Shown here piece after piece: positions 1 to 6,807 of a stretch of DNA of 48,940 nucleotides. How positions within the stretch are numbered: position 1 is the first letter of the stretch; each line of letters opens with the position of its first letter. The notes beneath the pieces are model-generated. The model was given only the letters and a program-made list of their open reading frames with translations. It searched no databases and had not been told where the DNA came from. A program made the translations under genes and the position numbers. This DNA is from Saprospiraceae bacterium. Its GTDB lineage: Bacteria > Bacteroidota > Bacteroidia > Chitinophagales > Saprospiraceae. The stretch covers positions 1 to 48,940 of the forward strand of contig JALQTV010000002.1 of NCBI GenBank assembly GCA_023268675.1, read 5' to 3'.

Positions 1-105
1 AGACCTGGATATGGCGTTGTGACGTGGGAAGTGAAGCTGTTGGATGAGGCTGGCGAGGCAATCTATTCGGCGGTCTTGGCCAACCTTTACCGCCGCCGGC
101 CATGA
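1..105 (+). CDS. MaoC-like (R)-enoyl-CoA hydratase, C-terminal fragment
   Basis: Open from the window edge, the frame encodes 34 residues ending in LYRRRP and a TGA stop. The pattern RPGYGVVTWEVKLLDEAGE followed by a hydrophobic strand and a basic tail fits the last two beta strands of the hot-dog fold in MaoC-family dehydratases, which hydrate enoyl-CoA thioesters. The catalytic Asp/His lie upstream of the window, so activity cannot be judged. The codons are GC-rich compared with the rest of the window, and the gene runs convergently into the aldehyde dehydrogenase. It probably comes from a different organism than the main sequence. The family call rests on a short tail and is moderate. Confidence 0.55.
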   Translation, partial: RPGYGVVTWEVKLLDEAGEAIYSAVLANLYRRRP

Positions 106-132
106 CGCCCGGCCACGAAAGACCGGGCGTTT
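106..132 (+). terminator. Rho-independent terminator after the MaoC-like gene
   Basis: A perfect 7-bp GC stem (CGCCCGG / CCGGGCG) with a 10-base loop starts directly after the TGA stop and is followed by TTTAT. The U-tract is short. It lies between two convergent genes, but the opposite strand lacks a U-tract, so it mainly serves the plus-strand gene. Confidence 0.5.
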
Positions 133-138
133 ATGGGT

Positions 139-1596
139 TCATACTCCGCCGAGGCAGAGGTACTTCGTTTCGAGGTAATCCTCGATCCCGTGGCGGCTTC
201 CCTCGCGGCCTTGGCCGGACTGTTTGACGCCGCCGAAGGGGGCGACTTCGGTCGAGATGAGGCCAGTATTGATGCCGACCATCCCGTATTCCAGCGCCTC
301 TGCCACCCTCCATACCCTGCTTATGTCACGTCCATAAAAATAAGCTGCCAGTCCAAAGCGGGTGTTGTTGGCAGCCCGGATAACTTCTTCGTCTGTTGAA
401 AAACGATAAACCGGTGCTACGGGGCCGAATATCTCCTCCTGATCCAATAGCATATCCTGTTTTACATCTGCCAGCACGGTAGGCTCAAAAAAAGTTCCTC
501 CCAGTTCATGAGGCTTGCCACCTGTAATAATGCGGGCGCCTTTGACCAATGCATCGCCTACCAAATTTACTACCTTGTCCAGAGCTGCCTGGTTGATCAA
601 AGGGCCAATGGTTGTCCCTGCTGCCAATCCCGAACCTACCTGTTGCTCGCCGACAGCCTGTGCCAGTTTTTCCACAAAAGCGTCATAAATGCCATCCTGA
701 GCGTAAATTCTATTCGCGCAAACGCAGGTTTGGCCGGCATTCCTGTATTTGGAAACGATGGCTCCCTTAACTGCCTCGTCAATGTCCGCATCATCAAAAA
801 CAATAAAAGGAGCATTGCCCCCCAGTTCCAGTGATACTTTTTTTACCGTATCTGCGCACTGCCTCATAAGTAATTTTCCGGTTTCGGTAGAACCGGTAAA
901 CGATAATTTTCGCACCAGCGGATTGTCCGTCAAGACCTTTCCCACTTCTGCCGGTCTAAGGGTAGGAACCACATTGAACACTCCCGGGGGAAAGCCTGCT
1001 TGTAGTGCCAGTTCTGCCAGGGCCAAAGCTGAAAGAGGAGTATCCTCTGCCGGTTTGACAACTACCGTACAACCTGCTGCCAGGGCCGGAGCCACCTTCC
1101 GGGTGATCATGGCATTCGGAAAATTCCAGGGCGTGATGGCAGCTACCACTCCGATAGGCTGTTTCACCACCACTATTCTGCTATCCTTAGTATGTCCCGG
1201 GATTACATCACCGTAAGCCCTTTTGGCTTCTTCAGCAAACCATTCTACAAAAGAAGCTCCATAGAGGATTTCCCCTTTGGCTTCGCCGAGAGGCTTACCC
1301 TGTTCGCTTGTCAACAACAAAGCCAGGTCATCTGCATGCTGAATCTGCAACTCGTACCACTTTCTGAGGATTTTGGAACGCTTGCCTGCCGTCAACTGCC
1401 TCCAATCCTCCAGCGCCTCCTCTGCTGCTTTAATGGCTTGCAATGTTTCCTCTGCTCCCATGTCTGCCACCTCAGCCAGCAAACTGCCATCAAAAGGATT
1501 CACTACGGGATATTTCCTGTCATCTGTAGCCTGTACCCATTGGTTGTTGATAAATCCACTGGCACAAAACAGCTTGGGTTCATTAAGCGAAAGCAT
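139..1596 (-). CDS. gabD: NAD(P)-dependent aldehyde dehydrogenase, succinate-semialdehyde type
   Basis: This 485-residue class-3 aldehyde dehydrogenase probably oxidises succinate semialdehyde to succinate, or a related omega-semialdehyde. The oxyanion Asn158 lies in TPWNFP, the general base Glu257 in LELGGN and the nucleophile Cys291 in GQTCVCANR. The extra Cys next to the nucleophile is typical of GabD-type enzymes, and the tail GIEDYLETKYLCLGG matches GabD/DavD proteins. Length is normal for the family. There is no dedicated GABA aminotransferase beside it, so the substrate is inferred from family resemblance only. It starts 63 bases from the divergent small membrane protein. Its last ~45 codons are much richer in GC, so the C-terminus may belong to a different genome. 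Confidence 0.88.
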   Translation of the reverse strand: MLSLNEPKLFCASGFINNQWVQATDDRKYPVVNPFDGSLLAEVADMGAEETLQAIKAAEEALEDWRQLTAGKRSKILRKWYELQIQHADDLALLLTSEQGKPLGEAKGEILYGASFVEWFAEEAKRAYGDVIPGHTKDSRIVVVKQPIGVVAAITPWNFPNAMITRKVAPALAAGCTVVVKPAEDTPLSALALAELALQAGFPPGVFNVVPTLRPAEVGKVLTDNPLVRKLSFTGSTETGKLLMRQCADTVKKVSLELGGNAPFIVFDDADIDEAVKGAIVSKYRNAGQTCVCANRIYAQDGIYDAFVEKLAQAVGEQQVGSGLAAGTTIGPLINQAALDKVVNLVGDALVKGARIITGGKPHELGGTFFEPTVLADVKQDMLLDQEEIFGPVAPVYRFSTDEEVIRAANNTRFGLAAYFYGRDISRVWRVAEALEYGMVGINTGLISTEVAPFGGVKQSGQGREGSRHGIEDYLETKYLCLGGV

Positions 1597-1659
1597 AAAA
1601 TTTTTCTTTGAAAGGTAAAAAAAATCAGTAATTTAATTCTGCAAACAAAAACAAAACAA

Positions 1660-2157
1660 ATGACCAGTTTCAGACTAAGGCCTCGTTTCCAACACCATTG
1701 CTCTCACACACCGGAAGAAATCCAATCCATGATTCGAGAAAAGCTGGAAGCCGCCCCCTGTGATTGCATAGCATCTATTAACGACGCTTACATTACCCTG
1801 CGCATTCCCCTGCAAGACAGACACTACTGGTCTCCTCAACTCAACCTTTCTCTGGAAGCTACTGAAAACGGCACACTGATTCGGGGACTTTACGGTCCCA
1901 ACCCTACCGTCTGGGCGATGTTCTTCTTTGGTTATGCTGCTATAGGGGTACTGGCATTGTTCATTGCCATTGTCGGTTTCTCACAGAAAGCGCTTGGCAT
2001 TGATGCCCCGGTTCTGTGGGCACTTCCCGTACTGGGAATTGCAGCACTATTCTTATACTTTACAGCACAACTGGGCCAAAAAACTGGTGCTGAGCAAACT
2101 TTTACCCTACATCATTTTTACGAAGATACTGTGCACAATAAAGTACATATTGTATAA
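1660..2157 (+). CDS. Small membrane protein of unknown function
   Basis: I do not recognise this 165-residue protein. Residues 1-80 form a soluble domain containing CDC (Cys34, Cys36) and a mixed alpha/beta pattern. Two hydrophobic segments follow at about 83-107 and 116-136, then a 29-residue polar tail ending in His/Val residues. No signal peptide is visible, so the N-terminus is probably cytoplasmic, with a hairpin of two helices in the inner membrane. It lies 26 bases before a DoxX-like gene on the same strand, and the pair may be co-transcribed. Codon use is like the neighbouring Bacteroidota genes, which supports its being real. Confidence 0.7.
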   Translation: MTSFRLRPRFQHHCSHTPEEIQSMIREKLEAAPCDCIASINDAYITLRIPLQDRHYWSPQLNLSLEATENGTLIRGLYGPNPTVWAMFFFGYAAIGVLALFIAIVGFSQKALGIDAPVLWALPVLGIAALFLYFTAQLGQKTGAEQTFTLHHFYEDTVHNKVHIV

Positions 2158-2183
2158 AATTCGCTTAGCTTTATTGAAAAAAC

Positions 2184-2591
2184 ATGGAAATTTTTTTGGG
2201 CAACGATCTCTTTTCCTGGATTAAGATATTCACAACCGCCTTCACTGCCATCTTATTTCTACAGTCCAGCCTTGATAAGATATTCAACTACAAGGACAAT
2301 CTCTCCTATTTCCGTTCACACTTCAAAAACAGCCTGCTCGCTCCCCTCACGCCTCTTTTGTTGCCAGTCATAACCTTATTGGAAAGTCTTGCCGGGTGCT
2401 TGAGTGGCATAGGATTGGTATTATTGATTTTACAAGCCGAGGAAAGCATTGCCATCTGGGGACACCTGGCAGCTGTCACAGCCATCATTGCCCTCTTTTT
2501 CGGACAACGGCTGGCAAAGGATTATGCCGGTGCCGCAGCCTTGGTTCCCTACTTTTTATACCTGCTCTTTGCCCTGTATATTTTCAGCTAG
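2184..2591 (+). CDS. DoxX/MauE-like four-helix inner-membrane protein
   Basis: This 135-residue protein has four hydrophobic segments, at about 10-28, 51-80, 84-103 and 112-134. An early LFLQSSLDKIFNYKD motif resembles the first helix and loop of DoxX/MauE-like proteins, where a polar Lys/Asp pair follows helix 1. Family members take part in thiol or quinone-linked redox processes in the membrane, but none of the characterised partners is next to it. The start ATG follows an A-rich stretch and no Shine-Dalgarno, as is usual in Bacteroidota. The family call is moderate and the precise role is unknown. Confidence 0.6.
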   Translation: MEIFLGNDLFSWIKIFTTAFTAILFLQSSLDKIFNYKDNLSYFRSHFKNSLLAPLTPLLLPVITLLESLAGCLSGIGLVLLILQAEESIAIWGHLAAVTAIIALFFGQRLAKDYAGAAALVPYFLYLLFALYIFS

Positions 2592-2643
2592 GAGCCGCTA
2601 ACAAAAAATATACTGGCAGGTTCGTTAAAAAATAGTCAAAATG

Positions 2644-2675
2644 CTTGTAATACTGGTAAAAGAGCGCTTTATTTG
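2644..2675 (+). promoter_or_regulatory. Candidate Bacteroidota promoter of the arginine operon
   Basis: CTTG at the left and TTTATTTG at the right are separated by 20 bases. The Bacteroidota primary-sigma consensus is TTTG, about 19-21 bases, then TAnnTTTG; each box has one mismatch. Transcription would start near 2682, giving a leader of about 230 bases before the GNAT gene. The leader contains the hairpin, leader peptide and terminator annotated separately. This rests on pattern matching only. Confidence 0.45.
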
Positions 2676-2742
2676 TCCCATGATTTCTAAACAGACGACA
2701 TATCACTTTTCAAACTTCTCTTATACTACCGTACACAGTAGT

Positions 2743-2775
2743 ATGGGTATGCGTCGTCGCCCTTTGGGGGCGTAA
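2743..2775 (+). CDS. Arg-rich leader peptide MGMRRRPLGA
   Basis: This is a ten-codon frame with ATG at 2743 or 2749 and a TAA stop. It contains three consecutive Arg codons (CGT CGT CGC) and sits about 135 bases before the first arginine-biosynthesis gene. Three successive codons for the end product of the downstream pathway are the hallmark of amino-acid leader peptides such as those of his and trp operons. The first ATG is inside a hairpin and the second is just outside it, so start choice could itself be regulated. The reading frame could be chance, but its position upstream of this operon makes that unlikely. Confidence 0.6.
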   Translation: MGMRRRPLGA

Positions 2776-2784
2776 TATTTTTTT
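2758..2784 (+). terminator. Attenuator terminator inside the arginine leader
   Basis: The stem CGCCC/GGGCG has a 5-base loop and is followed by TAA and then TATTTTTTT. The stem is short but all GC, and the U-tract is seven long. It lies between the promoter-like element and the first structural gene, so as a constitutive stop it would silence the operon. A conditional role is therefore likely. Confidence 0.6.
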
Positions 2785-2831
2785 CCACTCCGTATTAGTC
2801 TATTTTCCTTTTTTTGGTTCTAGATCCTTTT

Positions 2832-2853
2832 ATTCACCCTTTCCGGTGAAAGG
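2832..2853 (+). promoter_or_regulatory. Alternative hairpins before the GNAT gene
   Basis: Two mutually exclusive stems can be drawn. TTCACC pairs with GGTGAA (6-base loop), and CCTTTC pairs with GAAAGG (4-base loop). They share bases, so only one can form. No U-tract follows, so this is not a terminator. It lies 57 bases before the GNAT start and could affect translation or mRNA processing; it may equally be chance. Confidence 0.25.
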
Positions 2854-2909
2854 CAAACAAATGACTTACTCATTTGCAATCCCCGGAAATAACCCCTTCA
2901 AAGTTGAAA

Positions 2910-3491
2910 ATGGATGTAAAAATTCTAACTGCCCAAGACATTCACCAGCACTATGCTGAGGAAATCTGTCACCTTATGGAAGTTTCTGCTCATGAGCGGA
3001 AAACAGGGATTGCCAAGCGTTCGCCGGACTACATCCGTGCCAAAATGGCTACCGGCAATGCAATCATTGCGCTCGACGGGGAGCACTTAGTGGGTTTTTG
3101 TTATATTGAGACCTGGTCACACGGCAAATATGTAGCCAACTCCGGACTCATCGTAGCCCCTGCCTACCGGAAAATAGGGATGGCTACCAGTATCAAAAAA
3201 GCCGTTTTTAACCTGGCCAGAAACAAATACCCGGAAGCAAAAGTATTCGGTATCACAACCAGCCTTGCTGTGATGAAAATCAATACCGAACTGGGCTACA
3301 AGCCGGTAACTTTCTCCGAACTGACGCAGGATCAGGCTTTTTGGGACGGTTGCAAAAGTTGTCCCAACTTTGAAATACTGGAAAGAAACGAGCGAAAACT
3401 GTGCCTTTGTACGGGGATGCTCGCGCCTTCAAAAGTGGAAATGGAAAAGGATTTATCTCATTTAATTTTGGCTACGAATGAAAAACAATAA
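2910..3491 (+). CDS. GNAT N-acyltransferase, probable N-acyl-glutamate synthase of the arginine operon
   Basis: This 193-residue GNAT protein probably performs the first committed step of arginine synthesis, acylating glutamate with acetyl-CoA or succinyl-CoA. The acyl-CoA loop is visible at about residues 79-92 (SGLIVAPAYRKIGMA, an R-x-x-G-x-A version of the GNAT motif A). The C-terminus adds Cys148-x-x-Cys151 and Cys165-x-Cys167, a likely structural zinc site that is unusual in GNATs. ATG at 2910 is preferred over an in-frame TTG 36 bases earlier because the homologous fold begins at MDVKIL. It is the first gene of the operon and overlaps argG by 14 bases. No separate argA or argJ is present in the window, which supports the assignment. 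Confidence 0.7.
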   Translation: MDVKILTAQDIHQHYAEEICHLMEVSAHERKTGIAKRSPDYIRAKMATGNAIIALDGEHLVGFCYIETWSHGKYVANSGLIVAPAYRKIGMATSIKKAVFNLARNKYPEAKVFGITTSLAVMKINTELGYKPVTFSELTQDQAFWDGCKSCPNFEILERNERKLCLCTGMLAPSKVEMEKDLSHLILATNEKQ

Positions 3492-4677
3492 AGTTGTACT
3501 GGCCTACAGCGGTGGGCTGGACACCTCTTACTGCATTCCCTTTCTCAGCAGGGAAAAGGGACTCGAAGTGCATGCCGTAACAATCAATACCGGTGGTTTC
3601 GGTAAGGAAGAATTGAAAGAAATGGAACAAAAAGCCATGAAACTGGGTGCTGCCAGCTTCACAGCAGTAGATGCTCTTCAGGCTTATTACGATAAATGTA
3701 TCCGCTACCTGATCTACGGAAATGTCCTGCGAAATCAAACCTATCCACTTTCTGTAAGTGCAGAAAGGATCATTCAGGCAGTTGAAATCGCTCAATATGC
3801 CCGTTCGGTAGGAGCACAATACATTGCCCACGGAAGTACCGGCGCGGGCAATGACCAGATCAGATTCGACCTGACCTGGGAAATCATGGCTCCGGAACTG
3901 GAAATCATTACCCCCATCCGCGATCAGCAACTGAGTAGACAACAGGAAGTGTCCTACCTGCAAAATCTGGGATTTGATTGGAATTGGGAAAAAGCACAAT
4001 ACTCAATCAACAAAGGCTTGTGGGGAACCAGCGTTGGTGGATCGGAAACGCTTACTTCACACCAGGGATTACCGGAGAGTGCCTACCCCTCACAATTAGA
4101 GACAAAAGACAGCGAAAGCCACACTCTTCACTTCAAAGAAGGCGAACTGGTAGGCGTGGATGACAAAGTTTTTGGCGAAGCCGTAGCCGCTATCCAATAC
4201 CTCCAACAACTCGCAGCCCCTTTTGCCATCGGCAGAGACATACACGTGGGGGATACCATCATAGGGATCAAAGGTCGCGTAGGCTTCGAAGCAGCTGCCC
4301 CAATGGTCATCATCAAGGCACATCACCTGCTCGAAAAACACATCCTGTCCAAATGGCAAATGTACTGGAAACAACAGTTATCCGAGTGGTATGGCATGAT
4401 GCTGCACGAAGGACAATACCTGGATCCGGTAATGCGCAACATAGAAGCATTCCTACAGGATACCCAGTCCAATATTACAGGCAAGGTTTTTGTCCAGTTT
4501 CACCCTTATCGCTTCGAATTGGCAGGCATAGAATCAGCCTATGACCTGATGCAATCGGAAATGGGAACTTACGGAGAGATGAACAAAGGCTGGACCGGCG
4601 AAGATGCCAAAGGATTTACCAAAATTATGGCTCAGGCAACCAAGATCTATTATTCACTCAACAAACTGGATTTGTAA
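3478..4677 (+). CDS. argG: Argininosuccinate synthase
   Basis: This cytoplasmic enzyme of 399 residues condenses citrulline and aspartate with ATP to argininosuccinate. The N-type ATP-pyrophosphatase loop is at residues 8-17 (LAYSGGLDTS). YIAHGSTGAGNDQIRF, around residues 117-132, is the citrulline/aspartate and second ATP-binding segment typical of ArgG. Length is normal. Its start lies inside the 3' end of the GNAT gene and its TAA stop overlaps the argC ATG (TAATG), so all three should be translationally coupled. The position ahead of argC is characteristic of the Bacteroidota gene order. Confidence 0.96.
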   Translation: MKNNKVVLAYSGGLDTSYCIPFLSREKGLEVHAVTINTGGFGKEELKEMEQKAMKLGAASFTAVDALQAYYDKCIRYLIYGNVLRNQTYPLSVSAERIIQAVEIAQYARSVGAQYIAHGSTGAGNDQIRFDLTWEIMAPELEIITPIRDQQLSRQQEVSYLQNLGFDWNWEKAQYSINKGLWGTSVGGSETLTSHQGLPESAYPSQLETKDSESHTLHFKEGELVGVDDKVFGEAVAAIQYLQQLAAPFAIGRDIHVGDTIIGIKGRVGFEAAAPMVIIKAHHLLEKHILSKWQMYWKQQLSEWYGMMLHEGQYLDPVMRNIEAFLQDTQSNITGKVFVQFHPYRFELAGIESAYDLMQSEMGTYGEMNKGWTGEDAKGFTKIMAQATKIYYSLNKLDL

Positions 4678-5645
4678 TGAAAAAAGCAGGCATCATAGGC
4701 GGGGGAGGCTATACCGCCGGAGAACTGCTCAGAATACTGGTGCACCATCCGAAAGTAGAAATTGACTACGTCTATAGCCGTACCCAGGCAGACAAACCCC
4801 TGACCTCCGTCCATGATGACCTTATTGGAGATACAACAGGCTGCTTCAGTGGATCCTTTAACATGGATGTAGATGTACTCTTCCTCTGTTTGCCTCATGG
4901 CGAATCTGCCGGTTTTCTGGCAGAAAACCCGGTTCCGGAAGATTTGCTGGTCATTGATTTGTCCAACGATTTTCGGTACAAACATTTGGAAGCAGGTTTT
5001 GTCTACGGGCTGCCGGAACTCAATCGCGAAAGTATTGCCTCCGGCAAAAAAATAGCCAACCCGGGATGTTTTGCTACCGCCATACAACTGGCTCTACTGC
5101 CCATGGCGGCCCACAAACAACTTGTGCAAGACATACATGTCAATGCCATCACAGGTTCTACAGGCGCCGGCCAAAAACCTCAGGCAACCACGCATTTTAG
5201 CTGGCGCAACAACAACGTTTCCGTGTACAAGGCTTTCCGGCACCAACACCTCCACGAAATCCGCGCTTCGCTGGAACAATTGCAGCAAGGACAAGTACCC
5301 ACCATCCATTTTATACCTGTACGCGGAAATTTTGCCAGAGGCATCATGGCTTCCGTTTACTTCCAATTGCCCGGAATATCCGAAGCCGATATTAAAAGTT
5401 GGTACCTGGATTATTATCAAAACCACCCTTTTGTAGTGGTCAGCGATCAAAATCCACATCTCAAGCAGATTGTCAATACCAACAAATGCCTCCTGTACCT
5501 GGAAAAACATGAAGATACTGTACTCATCATCAGTATGATAGACAATTTAATCAAGGGTGCCTCAGGTCAGGCCATTCAAAATATGAACCTGGCCATGGGC
5601 TTTGAAGAAAACCTTGGTCTGCAACTCAAACCCATTGCTTACTAA
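4677..5645 (+). CDS. argC: N-acyl-gamma-glutamyl-phosphate reductase
   Basis: ArgC reduces N-acyl-glutamyl-5-phosphate to the semialdehyde with NADPH. The Rossmann loop GIIGGGGYTAGELLRIL is at residues 5-21, and the catalytic Cys131 sits in ANPGCFATA. The substrate-binding GSTGAGQ segment lies near residue 160. At 322 residues it belongs to the short, non-fused ArgC type. The one-base overlap with argG suggests coupling. The acyl group is probably succinyl, judged from the transcarbamylase in this operon. Confidence 0.95.
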   Translation: MKKAGIIGGGGYTAGELLRILVHHPKVEIDYVYSRTQADKPLTSVHDDLIGDTTGCFSGSFNMDVDVLFLCLPHGESAGFLAENPVPEDLLVIDLSNDFRYKHLEAGFVYGLPELNRESIASGKKIANPGCFATAIQLALLPMAAHKQLVQDIHVNAITGSTGAGQKPQATTHFSWRNNNVSVYKAFRHQHLHEIRASLEQLQQGQVPTIHFIPVRGNFARGIMASVYFQLPGISEADIKSWYLDYYQNHPFVVVSDQNPHLKQIVNTNKCLLYLEKHEDTVLIISMIDNLIKGASGQAIQNMNLAMGFEENLGLQLKPIAY

Positions 5646-5663
5646 TCTTGTTAAAGCCTGCCC

Positions 5664-6794
5664 ATGAAATTATTTGATGTTTACCCCATGCTGAATATGA
5701 CCGTTGAAAGAGCACGGGGAGAGCGGGTATTCGATGATACCGGCAAATCCTACCTCGATCTCTATGGCGGGCACGCCGTCATTTCTATCGGCCATTCACA
5801 TCCTCATTACGTTGAGCGCCTGGAAAACCAATTGCACAAAATCGGATTTTACTCCAATGCTGTCCACAATCAGTTGCAGGCTGCACTGGCCAATCACCTC
5901 GGTAAATTGGCAGCCGTGGATCAATACCATTTGTTTTTGAGCAACTCCGGAGCCGAAGCCAACGAAAATGCGCTCAAAATGGCATCCTATCATACCGGAA
6001 AAGCAACATTTATTGCCTTCCGCAAAAGCTTCCATGGCCGTACCAGCGCCGCATTGGGTTTGACCGATAACCCTCGCCTGCAAACGCCCTTTTCAGGAAG
6101 CATCCCGGTAGAATGGCACGATCTCAACCACATTGCAAGTGTAGAAGAAAGTCTGGCAAAAGGCGATAAAGCCGCTGTCATTATAGAAGGCATACAAGGC
6201 GTTGGTGGCATCCATGTACCCACAGATGACTTTCTCCGGGAATTATCTGCCTGCTGCAAAAAATACAATACACCACTCATTTTGGATGAAATCCAGTCAG
6301 GTGCTGGCAGAACGGGACACTTTTTTGCCTTCCAGTCGAGTGGCATAGAACCCGATATCATTACCTCCGCAAAAGGGCTGGGCAACGGTTTCCCCATAGG
6401 AGCCACCCTCATACACCCCAAATTCGAAGCGAAACACGGACTATTGGGTACTACTTTCGGAGGCAACCACCTCGCTTGTGCCGCCGCGCTCGCAGTGCTG
6501 GAAGTCATTGAACAGGAAGACCTCATGACAAAAGCAAAAGCTCATGGGGATTACATTATGGAAAAACTCCGAACCTTACCCCACGTAGAAGAAGTCAGAG
6601 GCAAGGGACTCATGGTAGGCATACAACTAGATCAAGCAGTAGCACCTTTGCGAAAACAACTTTTTGAACAACACCACATGCTCACAGGCAACTCCTCGGA
6701 TCCCAATGTCATCCGACTGCTGCCCCCCCTCAACGTGCAAAAAGAAAGCCTTGACCAGTTTGCCGATGTTTTGAATCACCTCCTTCAATCCTAA
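5664..6794 (+). CDS. argD: N-acyl-ornithine aminotransferase
   Basis: This is a PLP-dependent class-III aminotransferase of 376 residues that converts N-acyl-glutamate semialdehyde and glutamate to N-acyl-ornithine. The PLP-binding Asp208 lies in LILDEIQSG, and the Schiff-base Lys237 in SAKGLGNGFPIGA. SNSGAEANENALK (residues 93-105) forms the phosphate-binding loop. It starts 18 bases after argC. Family members also act on acyl-lysine precursors, but the operon context points to arginine. Confidence 0.94.
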   Translation: MKLFDVYPMLNMTVERARGERVFDDTGKSYLDLYGGHAVISIGHSHPHYVERLENQLHKIGFYSNAVHNQLQAALANHLGKLAAVDQYHLFLSNSGAEANENALKMASYHTGKATFIAFRKSFHGRTSAALGLTDNPRLQTPFSGSIPVEWHDLNHIASVEESLAKGDKAAVIIEGIQGVGGIHVPTDDFLRELSACCKKYNTPLILDEIQSGAGRTGHFFAFQSSGIEPDIITSAKGLGNGFPIGATLIHPKFEAKHGLLGTTFGGNHLACAAALAVLEVIEQEDLMTKAKAHGDYIMEKLRTLPHVEEVRGKGLMVGIQLDQAVAPLRKQLFEQHHMLTGNSSDPNVIRLLPPLNVQKESLDQFADVLNHLLQS

Positions 6795-6807
6795 ATAGTA
6801 AAATCCG

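Larger units (their letters stand above)
1..300. other. High-GC segment, probable chimeric left end
   Basis: Hand counts per 60-base line give about 57, 63, 57, 73 and 63% GC here. They fall to about 53% and then 50% in the next two lines, and to about 43% in a sampled line further in (9661-9720). In the minus-strand dehydrogenase, the codons for its last ~45 residues end almost always in G or C, whereas upstream codons are mixed. The switch lies within the very conserved stretch MVGINTG, where two related genes could be joined by an assembler. A recent horizontal exchange would look the same. Confidence 0.5.
2721..2784 (+). promoter_or_regulatory. Arginine-operon leader with attenuator architecture
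   Basis: Three elements are stacked within 64 bases. First is a hairpin in which TACTAC pairs with GTAGTA around an 8-base loop, extendable by one A-T and two G-T pairs; it covers the first leader ATG. Second is a 10-codon open frame with Arg codons at positions 4-6. Third is a terminator hairpin that overlaps the end of that frame. A ribosome stalled on Arg codons, or finishing at the stop, would cover the left arm of the terminator stem. An untranslated leader would let it form. This suggests that arginyl-tRNA shortage allows read-through into the arginine genes. No classical anti-terminator pairing was found by eye. Confidence 0.6.
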
